Below, in pieces: positions 44,000 through 56,350 of a DNA stretch of 64,000 nucleotides (the stretch's first letter is position 1; every line of letters begins with the position of its first letter). Below the pieces are notes generated by a model. That model worked only from the letters and a program-made list of their open reading frames with translations, was not told the origin of the DNA and searched no databases. The stretch lies in assembly GCA_047967505.1 (NCBI GenBank), contig CM106540.1; one strand, 5' to 3'. This DNA is from Dipteris shenzhenensis (lineage: Eukaryota > Polypodiophyta > Polypodiopsida > Gleicheniales). The translations under genes and the position numbers were made by a program.

Positions 44000-45090
44000 T
44001 AAGTCCATAGCACCCGAACTGCACTGTGCAGAGAAACTGTCTCTGTACCACCTGCGACCATAAGCACATGACCTACAATAGACCTCTGCTGGTCTACCCA
44101 ACCTACATCACCTGCATGCTGCTCCTGGAAGCATAAGGACCTGATGTCCACAACCGCTTCCCTACTGCCAAAATTTGCCATAATCATGCTACCAACTCCC
44201 ACTGCAATGGAAGCAAGAACCGAAAGTGTAGCCACAATGGCAAACATGTGAGAACCAAGTCTCAACATAGTCATGGATGCATGAAGTACTATGGTTGCCA
44301 TATCAACCATAACTTGCTGCTCAACTGATCTGTGATCGTCAAACCTGCAGTGTTTCAAGTATGGAGCCAATATAGGAAATGGATCCAATACAAGAAATGG
44401 AGTACTCAGTAACTTCCCCCTCTCCATACTGAAATAACCAAGTATCTGACAAACATCATCAAGACCATGCAGCTCCCACTGCAAAGCATCCCTATCCATA
44501 AGGAACCATATGGCAAGTAACCTTAGAAGGATAGAAACCTCCTAAATACTGAGGCCATAACCTGTCTCACTGTGCATCACATCCTGAGCTCTCATAATGG
44601 TATCAAACCTATGAAGCCAAGCTCGAGGGGATAGCTTCTGGCCATGGAGGCACTTACGAAGCAAACATATCAATGATTCCTGCCCATGCACAATATGACC
44701 CGAGTCAATAACTGCAGAAACCACATCTGTCCTAGCATAACCAGCCAATGGATCATACCAGGCATCATTAGCCAAGGTAACCTCCTCACCATGCATAGCC
44801 TCATCCTCATTTGTAAGAGGCACTCCGCATCCTAGTAGTAAACTGTAACTATCCATAAAAGATGCATCAACAATCTCCATAGGAGTATAAACCTATGGAA
44901 TACTCGAGACATCTGACCGTCTTTGACCAAAATCAGGAAGTAATCGTGGCTGTCCCAACTTTATAACCTACTCACCGTGGGAAAAACCTCCCACTCCAAG
45001 GGATATGGGCTGTCCCTGCATAGAATTCACAGGTATCACTACACTTACACCCTCCTGGAACACCACTCTCCTTCTATCCACAATCCTGGG
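44000..45090 (-). pseudogene. Copia D RT and RNase H remnant with most of RT deleted
   Basis: Only the piece LRKCLHGQKLSPRAWLHRFD (RT after the NAFL motif) and VDQQRSIVGHVLMVAGG (RNase H region) can be aligned to copia. The catalytic YVDD and the start of RT are not present on any frame between them. The element therefore relied on another copy for mobility if it inserted in this form. Confidence 0.75.
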
Positions 45091-46425
45091 CTATCCAAAC
45101 ATAGCATCCTCTTTGAAATAGACATTATGGCTGCATATCAACTCTCTAGTTGAAGAATCCCATAACCTGTAGTCCCTACTGGACTCACTGTATCCAAGGA
45201 AGATACACCTCCTCGATCGGGAACCATGAGCATAAGCCTCACAGCCAAACACACATAAATGCTCATAACATGGTGCCCTGTCTGTCAAGAAGTCAAATGG
45301 CACTCTACCATTCAGAGATCTCCTGGGTGACCTATTAAGCAAGTATGCAACTGTCTTACATGCCTTAGCCCAATAACATTCGGTAAGACCTGCATACCAT
45401 AGCATGCTACGAATCTTGTCCAATAGAATCCGATTTATGCCTTCTGCCAAGGCATCGTGAGTAGAAAGATGAGGAGTGGTCAACACCCTCTTGATACCAA
45501 GTGTATCACATAGATGCTGAAATCTAGAAGAGGAAAACTCTGCATCACCATTATTCATCAAGCTCAATAGCTTCTTTCCTGACTGATTTTCAGCATTACC
45601 CAAGAAGCGCTGAAATGTATCATATACATGATGCTTCTATCGAATCGGATATACCCATATGTACTTTGTAGCAGCATCAATAAATGTCACAAAGTAAGAG
45701 GCACCACCCAGTGAAACGGTAGGCATAGGCCCACAAACTGCACTATGAACCAACTACAATGGCTCAACATACCTCTCACTGACTTTCTTTCTCATAAAAG
45801 AGGATCCTGACTGCTGACCATCATGACAATCATGACATAAAGTTTGAGAGACATCCATAACAGGAATGTATCTCAATGTTGTAAGGGCTTCCATACCTGC
45901 AGTAGACATATGTCCAAGTTTGGCATACCATAAACTAACTAATGGCTGCTTACTAATCATAAGGATCTTATCCTGGACACTTGATACATGCAATGCATAA
46001 GAGAATCCAACCCGTGATCCCCTAGCCATAACCAGATTGCCTCTAGCAATCTTCCATGCATGATCACCCAAAGAGACATGATAACCTGCCTCAACCAACT
46101 GTCCAGTACTGATCTTGCTTGTAGCAAGTCCTGGTATATCTCTAACCCTCTGTAGAACAAGAATAGGACCACTAGGCATAACAAGGTGGATATCCCCATA
46201 ACCATAGACATCCATAGAATGATCAATGCCCATCAAACCACTCTCCACAACGCATTCCTGATATGCATTGAACCATGACCTATGAGGGGTCATTTGACAT
46301 GAAGCACATGGATCTAACATCCAATCACTGAGAATGGGTACATCAGTGGCCAAGAAGGAGGTGTCAGACATAGACAAAAGAATGCCTTCATCATTGCTAT
46401 TTTCAGTGGAAACCTTGGCATCCAC
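45091..46425 (-). pseudogene. Copia D protease, gag-pre-integrase and integrase
   Basis: WMLDPCASCQMTPHRSWF (near 46320) is the protease motif with Cys for the usual Gly in D-S-G-A-S and Pro for Ser. LWYAKLGHMSTAGMEAL is the gag-pre-integrase motif. Integrase text follows after stops near 45754: NNGDAEFSSSRF has Asn for the catalytic Asp, and the QQNG-E motif is STHDALAEG. The part ends with CIFLGYSESSRDYRLWD, typical of the integrase C-terminal region. Confidence 0.85.
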
Positions 46426-46506
46426 ACCTTGAAGCTCAACATGCTTCTTCTCCTTCTTCCTGTCATTCTTAACCTTGCTCTTCTTCTTGCATTTTCTTAG
46501 CCATTT

Positions 46507-47010
46507 CTAGTAGTACTTTTTCATGTGGCCATACTTTCCACAATAGAAACATCTAACACAAGTCTGAGAGCTAGACTTGCTCTTGGAATTCCCCCTTGAA
46601 CATGACTTGTTTCTACCAATTGATCGACCTTTGGAGTGCATATCAAGGCTATATTTCAGCACATCAGGGCATTTCAACCCATCATGCTGTAACATAACAC
46701 TATCGTGGTCATACATCCGGCATATATGAGTATAGAACTCATATGCATGGCAGTCTACACCCTGTACACCATACTATACCTGCAAGTAGACTGACTTCGA
46801 GAGTGATGACTGAATGATAGAGCATGCTTGCTCATCCATGTCATCCCAATCACTCTGTTTAATGCTATTAGGCTTGACACCTTTGCATTGAATGGGCTTA
46901 TGCTGCCTCTTCTGCACTAACACATCATAAATCTGCTCTTTCAAATACTGAAAGTTTGATCCATCCAACCTCTCAATATCAAAGAGGGCACTACCAGCTG
47001 TAGATGCCAT
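46507..47010 (-). pseudogene. Copia D gag
   Basis: The start MASTAGSALFDIERLDGSNF is at 47010. The frame is shared with all downstream parts but is stopped near 46774 and at 46507. The zinc knuckle CFYCGKYGHMKKYY (near 46560) has lost its last Cys to Tyr. The 2.1 kb between this start and the PBS (47011-49167) is untranslated leader with no supported gene. Confidence 0.85.
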
Positions 47011-49167
47011 ATCTGTGGCACAATAGCTCACAACCAAAGAGCAGTATAGTGAAATAGGCAACCCAAATGACCAAAAATATAGTGTTGCCCAAACCAATCA
47101 AGTCTCCAAATAAACTAGCTGATCCAATGCTCAAAAGCACTCAGCCATAAAGAGGCATAAACAAGAATATATGTAGCCTAATAACCTACCAATGCCTAGC
47201 AATCCAAGTAAGAAATGCACTGAACCAAATGAGCAATGCCTGCTCAACCAATGGCAATAGGAGCCCAGCTCAACTATCCATAAACATTAGTGCGGCATGC
47301 ACCAATGCAAATCCATAATGCATCAAAATGGCATTTACTGCATCACCTCAAGTGTGCAATCCTTTGGCAATAAAATCAAGCATTCACCACCTGCCAAATG
47401 TGCCAAAGTGACTTGCCAAAATGCCAATAATGCCCTTGGACTGAAGTGAGATCCCAATCACTTTTTGTAATTTACTGTTGTGCAAGAGAAATCACATCCA
47501 CTTTGGGCAAGATAACACACTGTCCTTGTTTTTGAACGGTGATATCTTTTCACTGAAAGACCGGATGCCAAAGCTGCCAAAGCTGTAAACATTAAAGTTG
47601 TAAAATCCTTGTGGATTCTTAGATATTCTCACCTGAAAAATAGCTTCTTGCACATTGGTCACAAATAGATAGTAGATTGCAACTTTTTGTGGTTTTGTAG
47701 AGCCTGTAACTCCTGCAGCTTATACCGGATTAACTTGCTCCCAAAAGCAAAGTTGTAGTATGTTCTGTGAACTACAACTTTCTAGTTTGGAACAAAGTGC
47801 AATTCCGCGTGCAATTCCGCACTAGGAAAGAGATATTCAGTCCTGACAATGATTGTTTTATCATTAAAAACAGCTGCAACATTAGCAATTGTAATGTCCT
47901 AACCAATGGCAGACACGATGCCATAAAATCAGCCCCAAATACGGTAACAAATCAGCCCCAAAATGCTAACAAACCAGTCCTAAAATAGCTCCAAAAAATG
48001 CTAATTTGACAGGATCTCAATACATCACCGTACCACCGTATGTATTTAACATAGGCAAATAACCATGCATCCAACGAATTGTCAATGCATCTCAACCATG
48101 CATGTACCACTGTCAAAGCAATGGCCTCTGACAAGAGAACTCCTAACTTGAGTCTTTGTTAGCCTAATGTCACTCGGGCAGACCTACACTTGTCCCCAAG
48201 CCAAGCCAAGACCAACTGAAAGAAACTGACGCTGCCTAATGCCCAGCACGGACAAGATGTAGCAAATTATGTCCAATAGGACCCAAATGCACGGGAAAAC
48301 ACGAGCTAACAAAGCTCAAGTGCAACCGAAAGAAGCTGCATAGTGCACAAGCACATATCCCACACAATGTCCAGAAGGCGTACTTCTACAAAATGTCCCG
48401 CAAAGAGACCAAAATCAGCCAATGCTCACCTCCAAGACCTCAAATGCAACACCGGCTATCTCCTAAGCATACAACTGCATCAAACATGCAATCCACAAGC
48501 TCCCCAATAGCTCATCTTCTCCAAAGTGGATGTTGTTGCTATCACTGGGATGCTCTTCCTTTGCTCACGGGATGGAGTTGCTGCTACTGCTGGGATGCTC
48601 TTGTCCCTTTGCTCACATCTCTTCCGTTTGAAATAGCCTGTTTCGTGCCATCCTCTCAAGGGCACCTCTAGTGTCCACAGCTCCATCAGCCCTTACAAGT
48701 GCCTCAAACTTGAAATACTCTCCTGCTCACGAGCCATTCACAGCAGCTGATCTACAAAGAGCTTCCCTACAGCCCTCCATGCAATGCCTCACCTCCAATG
48801 ACGAGCAAGATTCACTTGCAAGGGGATCTATCGCTGCTCCACGGCTCCATAAGCTGGCAACATATGACATCATCGAGGATCTCCATCGACAGTCTCCTTC
48901 CAATGCTAGGCAATCGACTCCACAACCCTTCTCATAAACGAGCTCAAGGGCTCACAGGCAATCCGAAATGCCACCACTAGCTGCTCAAAAAGCTCCTGGA
49001 TGGCTTCCGAACAAGCTCAGCAAAATGGCAAAGAAATATGTCTGGATGATGTCTACCCAAAATCTCTCCATGAATGAGAGAATTGAGCTCTCCAAAGCTC
49101 CCGGTAGATCTCTTGAAGCAGTGCCCGTTCTCCTCTCACCGAGCTCCTCGTAGATCAAATGCCATGG

Positions 49168-49179
49168 GCTTTGATACCA
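49168..49179 (-). other. Copia D primer-binding site
   Basis: The minus strand reads TGGTATCAAAGC two bases after the LTR end, one base different from the usual TGGTATCAGAGC site for initiator tRNA-Met. Confidence 0.8.
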
Positions 49180-49181
49180 GT

Positions 49182-49328
49182 TGTGGGAGAGGAGAGCACA
49201 CACAAAGGGATAAGGAGACACCAAAAGTGGTGGAGCAAAAGCTACTCCAGCTTATTCCTCTTTCATATATATATGAGTATACATGCGCACTGTATAAGTG
49301 GGTGGGCACACTACCCTTTACCCCAACA
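49182..49328 (-). repeat. Copia D 5' LTR, 147 bp
   Basis: On the minus strand it runs from TGTTGGGGTAAAG to CTCTCCCACA. It matches the left LTR with few differences plus a 2-bp change in a TA run. A TATATATATG stretch may be the TATA box. Confidence 0.9.
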
Positions 49329-49333
49329 CTGAT

Positions 49334-49730
49334 TGTCGTAGGGCATGATATGTTCTATTATTTTCAACCAGTGATCCTTGAATTCAAAGAAAAAAACAAA
49401 GAAGTGATCGAAAGGATGAATGTCGAATCTCATATGTCTACTCATAGTTCAAAAAAGGACATAGAGAAAGGTATTACTTCACCTATAACCAAAACTAGAG
49501 TGAGAGGGACTTGTCCTACTACAAGAAGTATGGTGCATGCTCAACATGTTACATTGAATGAAGAGGAAGAATGCATGCTAGGAAAAATTACCAAAATGGG
49601 GCCATTGAAAGATAGTGAGGCAAAATGCTTTGCTATGGTTCTTGGATGCAAGGAAAGGGGAATCACTGCCGATGCTGCAAGGGCATTCTTAGCCAACTTG
49701 ATTCTATTTTATTGCATAGACAACCCTTAG
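49334..49730 (+). pseudogene. Phosphatase-like gene, continuation 3' of copia D
   Basis: The frame continues from 43590 with VVGHDMFYYFQPVILEFKEK, a C-terminal HAD region, followed by a basic linker (SHMSTHSSKKDIEKG) and a possible small domain (MVLGCKERGITADAARAFLA) to TAG at 49728-49730. The joined exon is open apart from the TAG at 43265. The upstream start shown by long ORFs in this area is inside copia D and is not real. Confidence 0.6.
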
Positions 49731-49983
49731 TGAATCTGAGTGATCTTGTTAATTAGAGTTGCAGACACAAATGCTTAGCTAAAACATTTGTACCTACATT
49801 TTAAAATATATTTGACACTATTTGGTTAGATTCGATTTGCAAAACATTATGTTTCAATTTGTTTTGTGAAAAAATTAATAGACATTGAGTTAGTACCTTG
49901 TCCAAAAAATGCCCTATGCTTTGTGATGTGAGTTTGTATTCCTCCACTAAAAGAATGATTCTTTGATTTTAAACATATGATAG

Positions 49984-50487
49984 GTGTTGCAATTGAAGAG
50001 CTATCTTATTACAAAATTTGATCTTGCATCCAATGGTCTATGGAAACATGAAGTGCCCATACCCATTGAGCACGTGTTCGAAATGAATGGCATCCATTAT
50101 GAAGTAAAGAAATCAACAATACCTGGGGTAGGATATGGTCTTTTTGTACATACGAGCATCAAGAAGAAACAAGATTTGATGTTATATAATGGTCCAAAGT
50201 ATGATTATAATACTTGGAGATCTCTCCTCAAGTTTTTCCCAAGGATGAAGACTTATGGAATGTTTGAAGATCCATTCATTGAGCCATTGACAGATGTGAA
50301 ATGTATTGTGGGAGATGTATTGTATGGAAACATTGTTGGATATATAAATGGCTCAATGTATTATAAAGAAAGAACAAATGTTATATTTTTATATATCCCT
50401 AAACTACCACCTTGGGCTCAAAATTCACAAGGAGATTTGAGTGCCCATGGCTACATTACTGTGCAAACCATAAAGGATATCTCCTAA
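49984..50487 (+). CDS. SET-domain-like exon
   Basis: An acceptor (TATGATAG) ends at 49983 and the frame is open for 167 residues. The order YEVKKSTIPGVGYGLFVHTS, IVGYINGSMYYKERTNVIFL and HGYITVQTIKDIS follows the SET fold: the G-x-G hairpin, the strand corresponding to the N-H motif (here GYING), and the I-x-x-G-E-E-L region, which is cut off by the stop. SET proteins methylate lysines in histones and other proteins; the missing C-terminal Tyr suggests a partial or inactive domain. It may be the last exon of the phosphatase-like gene or a neighbour. 50488-51289 has a direct duplication (about 50690 and 50850) and no gene. Confidence 0.5.
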   Translation: MLQLKSYLITKFDLASNGLWKHEVPIPIEHVFEMNGIHYEVKKSTIPGVGYGLFVHTSIKKKQDLMLYNGPKYDYNTWRSLLKFFPRMKTYGMFEDPFIEPLTDVKCIVGDVLYGNIVGYINGSMYYKERTNVIFLYIPKLPPWAQNSQGDLSAHGYITVQTIKDIS

Positions 50488-51289
50488 GTTACTTTGTGAG
50501 TATGAATACTAGTATGGAATTGTTAATGATTATGTCAAACGATGTGGTGTAATTTGGCTATGTGTCAATTGTTTTGATTATATTTAGCACAAGAAAGCAA
50601 TTTAAAAAAATGTTTTTATGAAGACCACATCTTTGAGTTTGATGAGCTCTATTATGATGGAGAGTTTCACGAGCTCTATTGTGATGGAATGGTGTTTTTG
50701 AACACCACATTTATTTGATGGATGACAAAGCTCTACCATATCCTATTGCATATGTCAATACTGCAATTTATCAACATAGAAACATATGAGTTTGGCATTA
50801 ATTTGATACATCTAATAAACCAAATAAAAATTGACAGTTGTTGTACGTTTAATTTTGTTTTTGAATACCACATTTATATGATGGATGTCAAAGATTTATA
50901 ACAATTCTATTGCATATATCAATACTGCAATTTAATTTACTCCAATGAATCTTCCTAACACAACATCTATAAATTAGCTTTTGTTTGTGGTTTCGATGCA
51001 TATGAAACAACAAACATCTTTCTTTCACTAGCAAATCAACAAATGTTTTGGCCATGGAGCCATGTTCACATCTATTAAGGCCTTTTGCCATAGCAACATA
51101 CAGAAGCTTGTTGCTTGGGTTCTAGGAATTGGGAAAGTATTGTGCATGGTCTAGTCTCCCCCAACATAATTGAAACTTGGGTCCTCAATGGAGCTAATGT
51201 TTCAATAAAAACCATCAAATTTTACTTTTGAAGTGACTATATTTTATTTCATGGGAATTGGGATTTTCCCAAATTCTCTAATATAGTGT

Positions 51290-53400
51290 TGTAGAGAGTA
51301 TGATTTGCATTAGACTTCATGTATCCCAGATCAGCAAAATACTTGTTGATTATGTTGTACCAACTTTTGGGTGCTTGCTTTAAGCCGTAGAGACTCTTTT
51401 TGAGATGGCAAACCTTATTCTCTTTTCTTGGTTCAACCTAATGTGTTGGTTGTTTCGCATGTAGACTTCCTCATCTAGGTAACCATTGAGAAATGCATTC
51501 TTGACATTGAGCTGATACACATTCCACTTGCTGAGTGTTGCTAGTGATATCAAGAATCGTATGGAATCCATCTTTGCTACTAGCGCATAAGTCTCATCAT
51601 AGTCCTAACCATATTGCTGTGTAAATCGTTTTGCAACTAGTCTGGCTTTGTATCTCTGAATACTGCCATCTGGATTGTACGTCACTTTGTATACCCATTT
51701 GTTTGCTATGTCCTTCTTTCCTGGTGGAAGGTCACATAGTTCCAAAGTATTATTCTTATACAAAGCATCCATTTCTTCATTCATATCAGTTTGCCATTCT
51801 GGCTTGTCTACTACATCTTTGAAGTACACTGGCTCTGTAGCCATGATGGTAGTCGTAAGAGCATCATTGGTTGTTTCCACCTGAATTGCTTTGCCTTTCT
51901 GAGCATATGCCAATCTGGTTGGAGGTCTGCTTTCCCTAGTAGATCGTCTGAGCTACTGTGGCTCTGCTTGGGGTGTGGCTGGCTATTCTTGGTCTTCTTC
52001 ATCAACCTTTTCTGTAGATGACTGTGAAATCGATGCTTCCATCCCCTGTGTATTTGAGGTTTTCCATTCTGATTCCTCCTCAAAGATTACATCTCTAGAG
52101 ATAATGACCTTTTGGTTGATGGGATCATACAACTTGTATGCTTTGCTTTCTTCACTATAGCCAACCATGATGCATTTGTGTGACTTCGCATCCAATTTCC
52201 TGCACGATGATCATCATGTATGTGGGCATATGCTATGCAACCAAATATATGGAGATGCCCAATGTGTGGCTTATGTCCAATGAATGCTTCATAAGGAGTC
52301 ATACCCTGTATCTATTTGGTAGGAATTCGATTAAGCAAGTAGTTCGCAATGGCTATTGCTTCTACCCAATACTGATTTGGAAGATGCTTTTCACTAAGCA
52401 TTACTCTAGCACTGTCTGATAAAGTTCCATTCTTCCTTTCAGCTCTTGCATTCTGCTGAGAGGTATTTGCACATGTGAACTATCTTCGAATGCCGTGATT
52501 TTCGTAAAAGTTCATGAATGCTGAAGACATGTATTCACCTTCTCTATTTGATCTCATGAGTTTGATCTTTCTGTCTGTCTGGTTTTCTACCATGGCTTTG
52601 AATTCTTGAAATCTGGAAAACACTTCAGATTTTTCTTTCAAAAAATAGACCCAACAATATCTGCTGTAGTCGTTGATGAAAGACTAGTAAAGTGAACCAT
52701 TAATGTTGTGCAAGTCTGGGCATAACCCCATACATATGTATGTATCAAATCAAGAATACGTCATGCACGAGAGGTACTTCTACTGAAATTGGTTTGCTTT
52801 TGTTTCCGACAAAGAATGCTTCACAAACTTTTCCAAGAAACTGTAGCTTCGGAATCCCAATTTCCATATTCTAATTCTTGAGATCTAACAAGTACTTGAA
52901 ATTGACATGACCATATCTCTTGTGCCATTTTGTAGATAGTGGCATTTGTTGTGGTTGAGCTGACATGCCATGCTTCTCTGGTACTATAGCTAGCATTCTA
53001 TACAAGCGTCCTTCCTTGAGACCTTTTGCTACTAGCTGACATCTTTTGGATTTGTCTCTGATGGTGCATTCATCTCCATCAAAGATGACTCAGTAGTTGT
53101 GTTCCGTCATTTAACCTACTGACAAAAGGTTCTTGCTGAGCTCCTGAACATAGAGTACATCTTTCACCAATCCTTTTGTACTAGTGAAATTGTTCATCGG
53201 GATAACACTTGTTCCTTGAATTGGATTTGGTGTATTGTCAGCTATGTAGATGACATTTTTCTGACCTTATAATGGTTTCATCTCTGTGAACCATTCCTGA
53301 TGATTTGTCATGTGAGAGATGCACCACTGTCAATGCACCAAGGCGACTGATCCACTTGGTTCACTTGATAGCTAAAATCCTCTTTGGGATTGCAATCAGT
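51290..53400 (-). pseudogene. Copia B copy 2 pol
   Basis: Several frameshifts and stops break the frame. Integrase [10 protein letters not shown] has Asn for the second catalytic Asp. TPYEAFIGHKPHIGHLHIFG and the pre-RT PVYFKDVVDKPEWQTDMNEE are well kept. This copy keeps the integrase that copy 1 lost, and it has CAG at the gag/protease boundary where copy 1 has TAG. Confidence 0.85.
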
Positions 53401-53805
53401 GTCTAGGTACATTGTATCAGTTTGCTGCATTTCCTCATTTGCAAGAAACATATTCGCACGTTCATTTGCAAAATGATTCTGACTAGAATGTCCACCACGA
53501 TGATTTCCTCTACCGCAAGAATTCCCTTGATTACTATTGGATTGACCGCCTTAGTCGTATTGCTTCTTACGACAATATCTTTCATAGTGTCCAAACTTAT
53601 GATAGTAGTTGCACTGAATGTTTGACACATTGGTGGATGCATTCCCTCGTCCTTGGAATCTTCCTTGGTTGGAATGATTTCCTCTTTGCTGATTTTGATG
53701 TTGCTGAGGATGATGCTGATGCTGATGTTGACTTTCTGATGATTATGTTGCTGATAATGACCACTTTTTAGGAATGATCTACCTTTGCCTCTGCCTCTGC
53801 TTCTA
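51290..53805 (-). mobile_element. Copia B copy 2, gag zinc knuckle to RT, truncated at both ends
   Basis: Reading right to left: Arg/Gly-rich gag end and zinc knuckle (about 53800-53560), protease (near 53330), gag-pre-integrase, integrase (52900-52000) and RT (51913-51290). Sequence ends near LGYMKSNANHTLYN, just before the YVDD position. The left flank (below 51290) is unrelated; the right side joins copia C at about 53805. Confidence 0.85.
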
Positions 53806-53829
53806 TCAACCCTAATCTCAGGAACTGAA

Positions 53830-55332
53830 ACACTCTCATTCACCTTGTTCTTCCCTTTATCTCTCCCCTTCACTGACATAGAGGTGTCAGTGGTGGAAGA
53901 ACGCAACCTGCCTGACCAAGGACTCACAGTGGAATCACCATTAGCTACAGGTCCTTACATAAAAGTAGTATGTGGCTAATTTTTATCACTCAACTGAGCA
54001 TCCGAGGCTTGGAGTGGAACCACTATATCAAGTTTGCCATACCAAGATCCCATCTCATCAAAAATAACATCATGGCTGATCAAAGTCTTCCTAGTAGACG
54101 AATTGTAACACTTATAGCCTTTCTGGTCTTGAGCATAGCCTATAAACACACATTTTTCAGCCTTCGGATCTAATTTTCTCATCTTCTCATCCACTATATG
54201 CACATATGCGAAGTTGCCAAACACTTTTAAATGACTGACATCAGGCTTCTGTCGATACAATTTCTCATATGGTGTGAGCATATGAATGCCACCAGTAGGA
54301 GTGTGATTCAGCATTGCAGTTGCAAGTGCTTCTACCCAATAATAATCAGGTAAGTTCTTGTCATTCAACATGGCTCTACCACATGAACCAATCACCCCAT
54401 TCTTATGTTCAACCTGTCTATTTTGTTGTGGTATATATGGGCATGTAAGCTCCCATCTAATCCCATGATAGGCCAAGAAGTCATGAAATTCATTTGACAG
54501 ATATTCACCTCCATTATCTGATCTCAAGCATGTGATATATGACCCAAACTCCTTTTCAACATGTTGCTTGAAATGCTTGAAGGCAAGTAGGACCTCATCC
54601 TTATGTTTCAAAAAATACAGCCATGTATACCGACTGAAATCATCAATAAATGTGACATAATATGATGAACCTTCCATCAAGGTAGTTTGAGCTGTGGACC
54701 CCAGACATCAGTGTGAATCAACTGCAAGGGTCTATTAATTTCCCACATATGCCTAGTAAATGGCAAATTGGATTGCTTCCCAAATTGGCATGTAGGACAT
54801 ACATGCTCCAAAGCATTATACTTAAACTTTGATAGGCCAACAACAATGCCTTTATGCTGCATATTTTCAGCTTCTAAATATTAATATGACCAATGCGTTT
54901 GTGCCAAATTTCCAAGTCCTGAACAACACCCGTACCATGGGTGAACATGGCAGCCTTCAATTCCGGTAAAATGAACATTCTTCCTTGTCTTTTCCGTTTT
55001 GCAATAAGATTACATTCTTCAATGAAAGAGCCATGCTTATTAAATCGCACCTGCAAGTTTTGCTCAGCCATTTGCCCAACGGACAACAAATTCTTTGTGA
55101 TAGAAGGCACATGCAACACATCAATCAATTTCTAAGTCTAGCCATCATGCCTAGCCAAAGGTACAACACCCGTATGGGTAATGTCATGCTGAGTATCATC
55201 ACCAGTGCAAACAGATCCATGCAGTCCAAGAGTCATATGTTCAAACCACTCACCATGTGGTGTCATATGGTTAGATGCTCTTGAATCTATGTACCACACA
55301 TCCTCAAAGCCACCATCAGTAGGCTTATGATC
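53830..55332 (-). pseudogene. Copia C protease and integrase
   Basis: The protease motif WYIDSRASNHMTPHGEW (near 55290) has Arg for the Gly of D-S-G-A-S. VLHVPSITKNLLSVGQM and EIWHKRIGHINI are gag-pre-integrase. The integrase keeps its three acidic residues: IHTDVWGP, LRSDNGGEYLSNEF and the Glu of QVEHKN. The YVTFIDDFSRYTWLYFLK motif is intact, so this domain is the best preserved integrase in the window, although two frame breaks separate its parts. Confidence 0.9.
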
Positions 55333-56350
55333 TTATACATACGTCATAGCAAACAATTGGTATGTGGGTGTGTCATTTGTATGACTTGAAGAAGCGAAAC
55401 GACCTTGCTGATTTTCCCTTCCTCTCTGATTCGCTTGCTTCTTGAAGCAATCCCTGGCAATATGGCCAATCTTCCCATAGTGTTGGCATACCTTATCCTT
55501 ATTGGGCTGATCCACATGGTGAGGTGGCTGCCAAGCCCCTCTACCTCGCGATCCAGATCCCCCCTTGCCTTAGAGAGATCCTCCTCCTCTATGAGGATGA
55601 TTTGGATTGCTCCAATTATGGGCTTGAGCCTGTGATGTATATCTGACATCACCTCTACCATGAGAGGCACTCTAGCCTCTACCACCTCTACCTCTTTGAT
55701 TAGAGTAAAAAAAAGCATATTTATTTTTGGAGTTACTAGCACTAGTATTCAGCCCAAGCTTCACTTCTTCATGTATCAAAAGAGCAACCAGTTCATTGAA
55801 ATCTGGCATATCTGGCCTCACTGAAATGGAAGTGTCAAAAGACTTACATTCAGAACCAAGTCCATTCAAAGTGATTGCAACCATGTGATCATCATCCAAA
55901 GAAGAATCAATAGAAGCTAATTGATCAGCTATGGTTTTGATTTCAGTCACGTACTCCTGTATTGTTCTACCCTGCCTTGACATATTGTTGAACTTTTGCT
56001 TCAACTGAATTTTCTTGGCACTTGTAGTTGTGCCATAATATCATCAAGATATGCCATGAATTCTTGGGAGATTTGCAGTTAGAATTTGCATAACCATGGC
56101 ATCTGAAATAGATATTGAAAACCAGTGAAGCACCCTCCGTGCTCTTTCCAGCCAAGCTTTATGATTCTTAAATTGTTCTACAGTAGCATTTCTTTTTGGC
56201 AAATTAGGCTCTTTCTCATCACATGTAACCAAATCCCAATAGCCTTTTCCAATCAAAAAGTTCTCCATTCTAAATTTCCAAATGGGATAGTTATGGTAAT
56301 CTAATTTCTCACCAACAATCTAGATGATATTGTCAGACCCCACTTGCATT
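55333..56350 (-). pseudogene. Copia C gag
   Basis: The start is at about 56350 (MQVGSDNII, then TAG). WKFRMENFLIGKGYWDLV is the copia gag signature. Frameshifts follow near 56050. The zinc knuckle CQHYGKIGHIARDC (near 55470) has Tyr for the second Cys. The region 56360-57480 is leader without a supported gene. Confidence 0.85.

Larger units (their letters stand above)
43591..49328 (-). mobile_element. Copia D, short-LTR Ty1/copia element inserted in the phosphatase-like exon
   Basis: The element is 5,738 bp with LTRs of 147-149 bp at both ends, transcribed on the minus strand. The PBS lies next to the right LTR and a purine-rich AAGTGGGAGGT next to the left one. The coding part (47010 to about 44000) stays in one frame but has several stops, and the RT core is missing. 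This is the only element in the window with both LTRs. Confidence 0.9.

Noticed and set aside
49074-49333. Upstream extension of the ORF ending at 49730.
   Set aside because: This part is the copia D leader, PBS and LTR; the real exon resumes at 49334.
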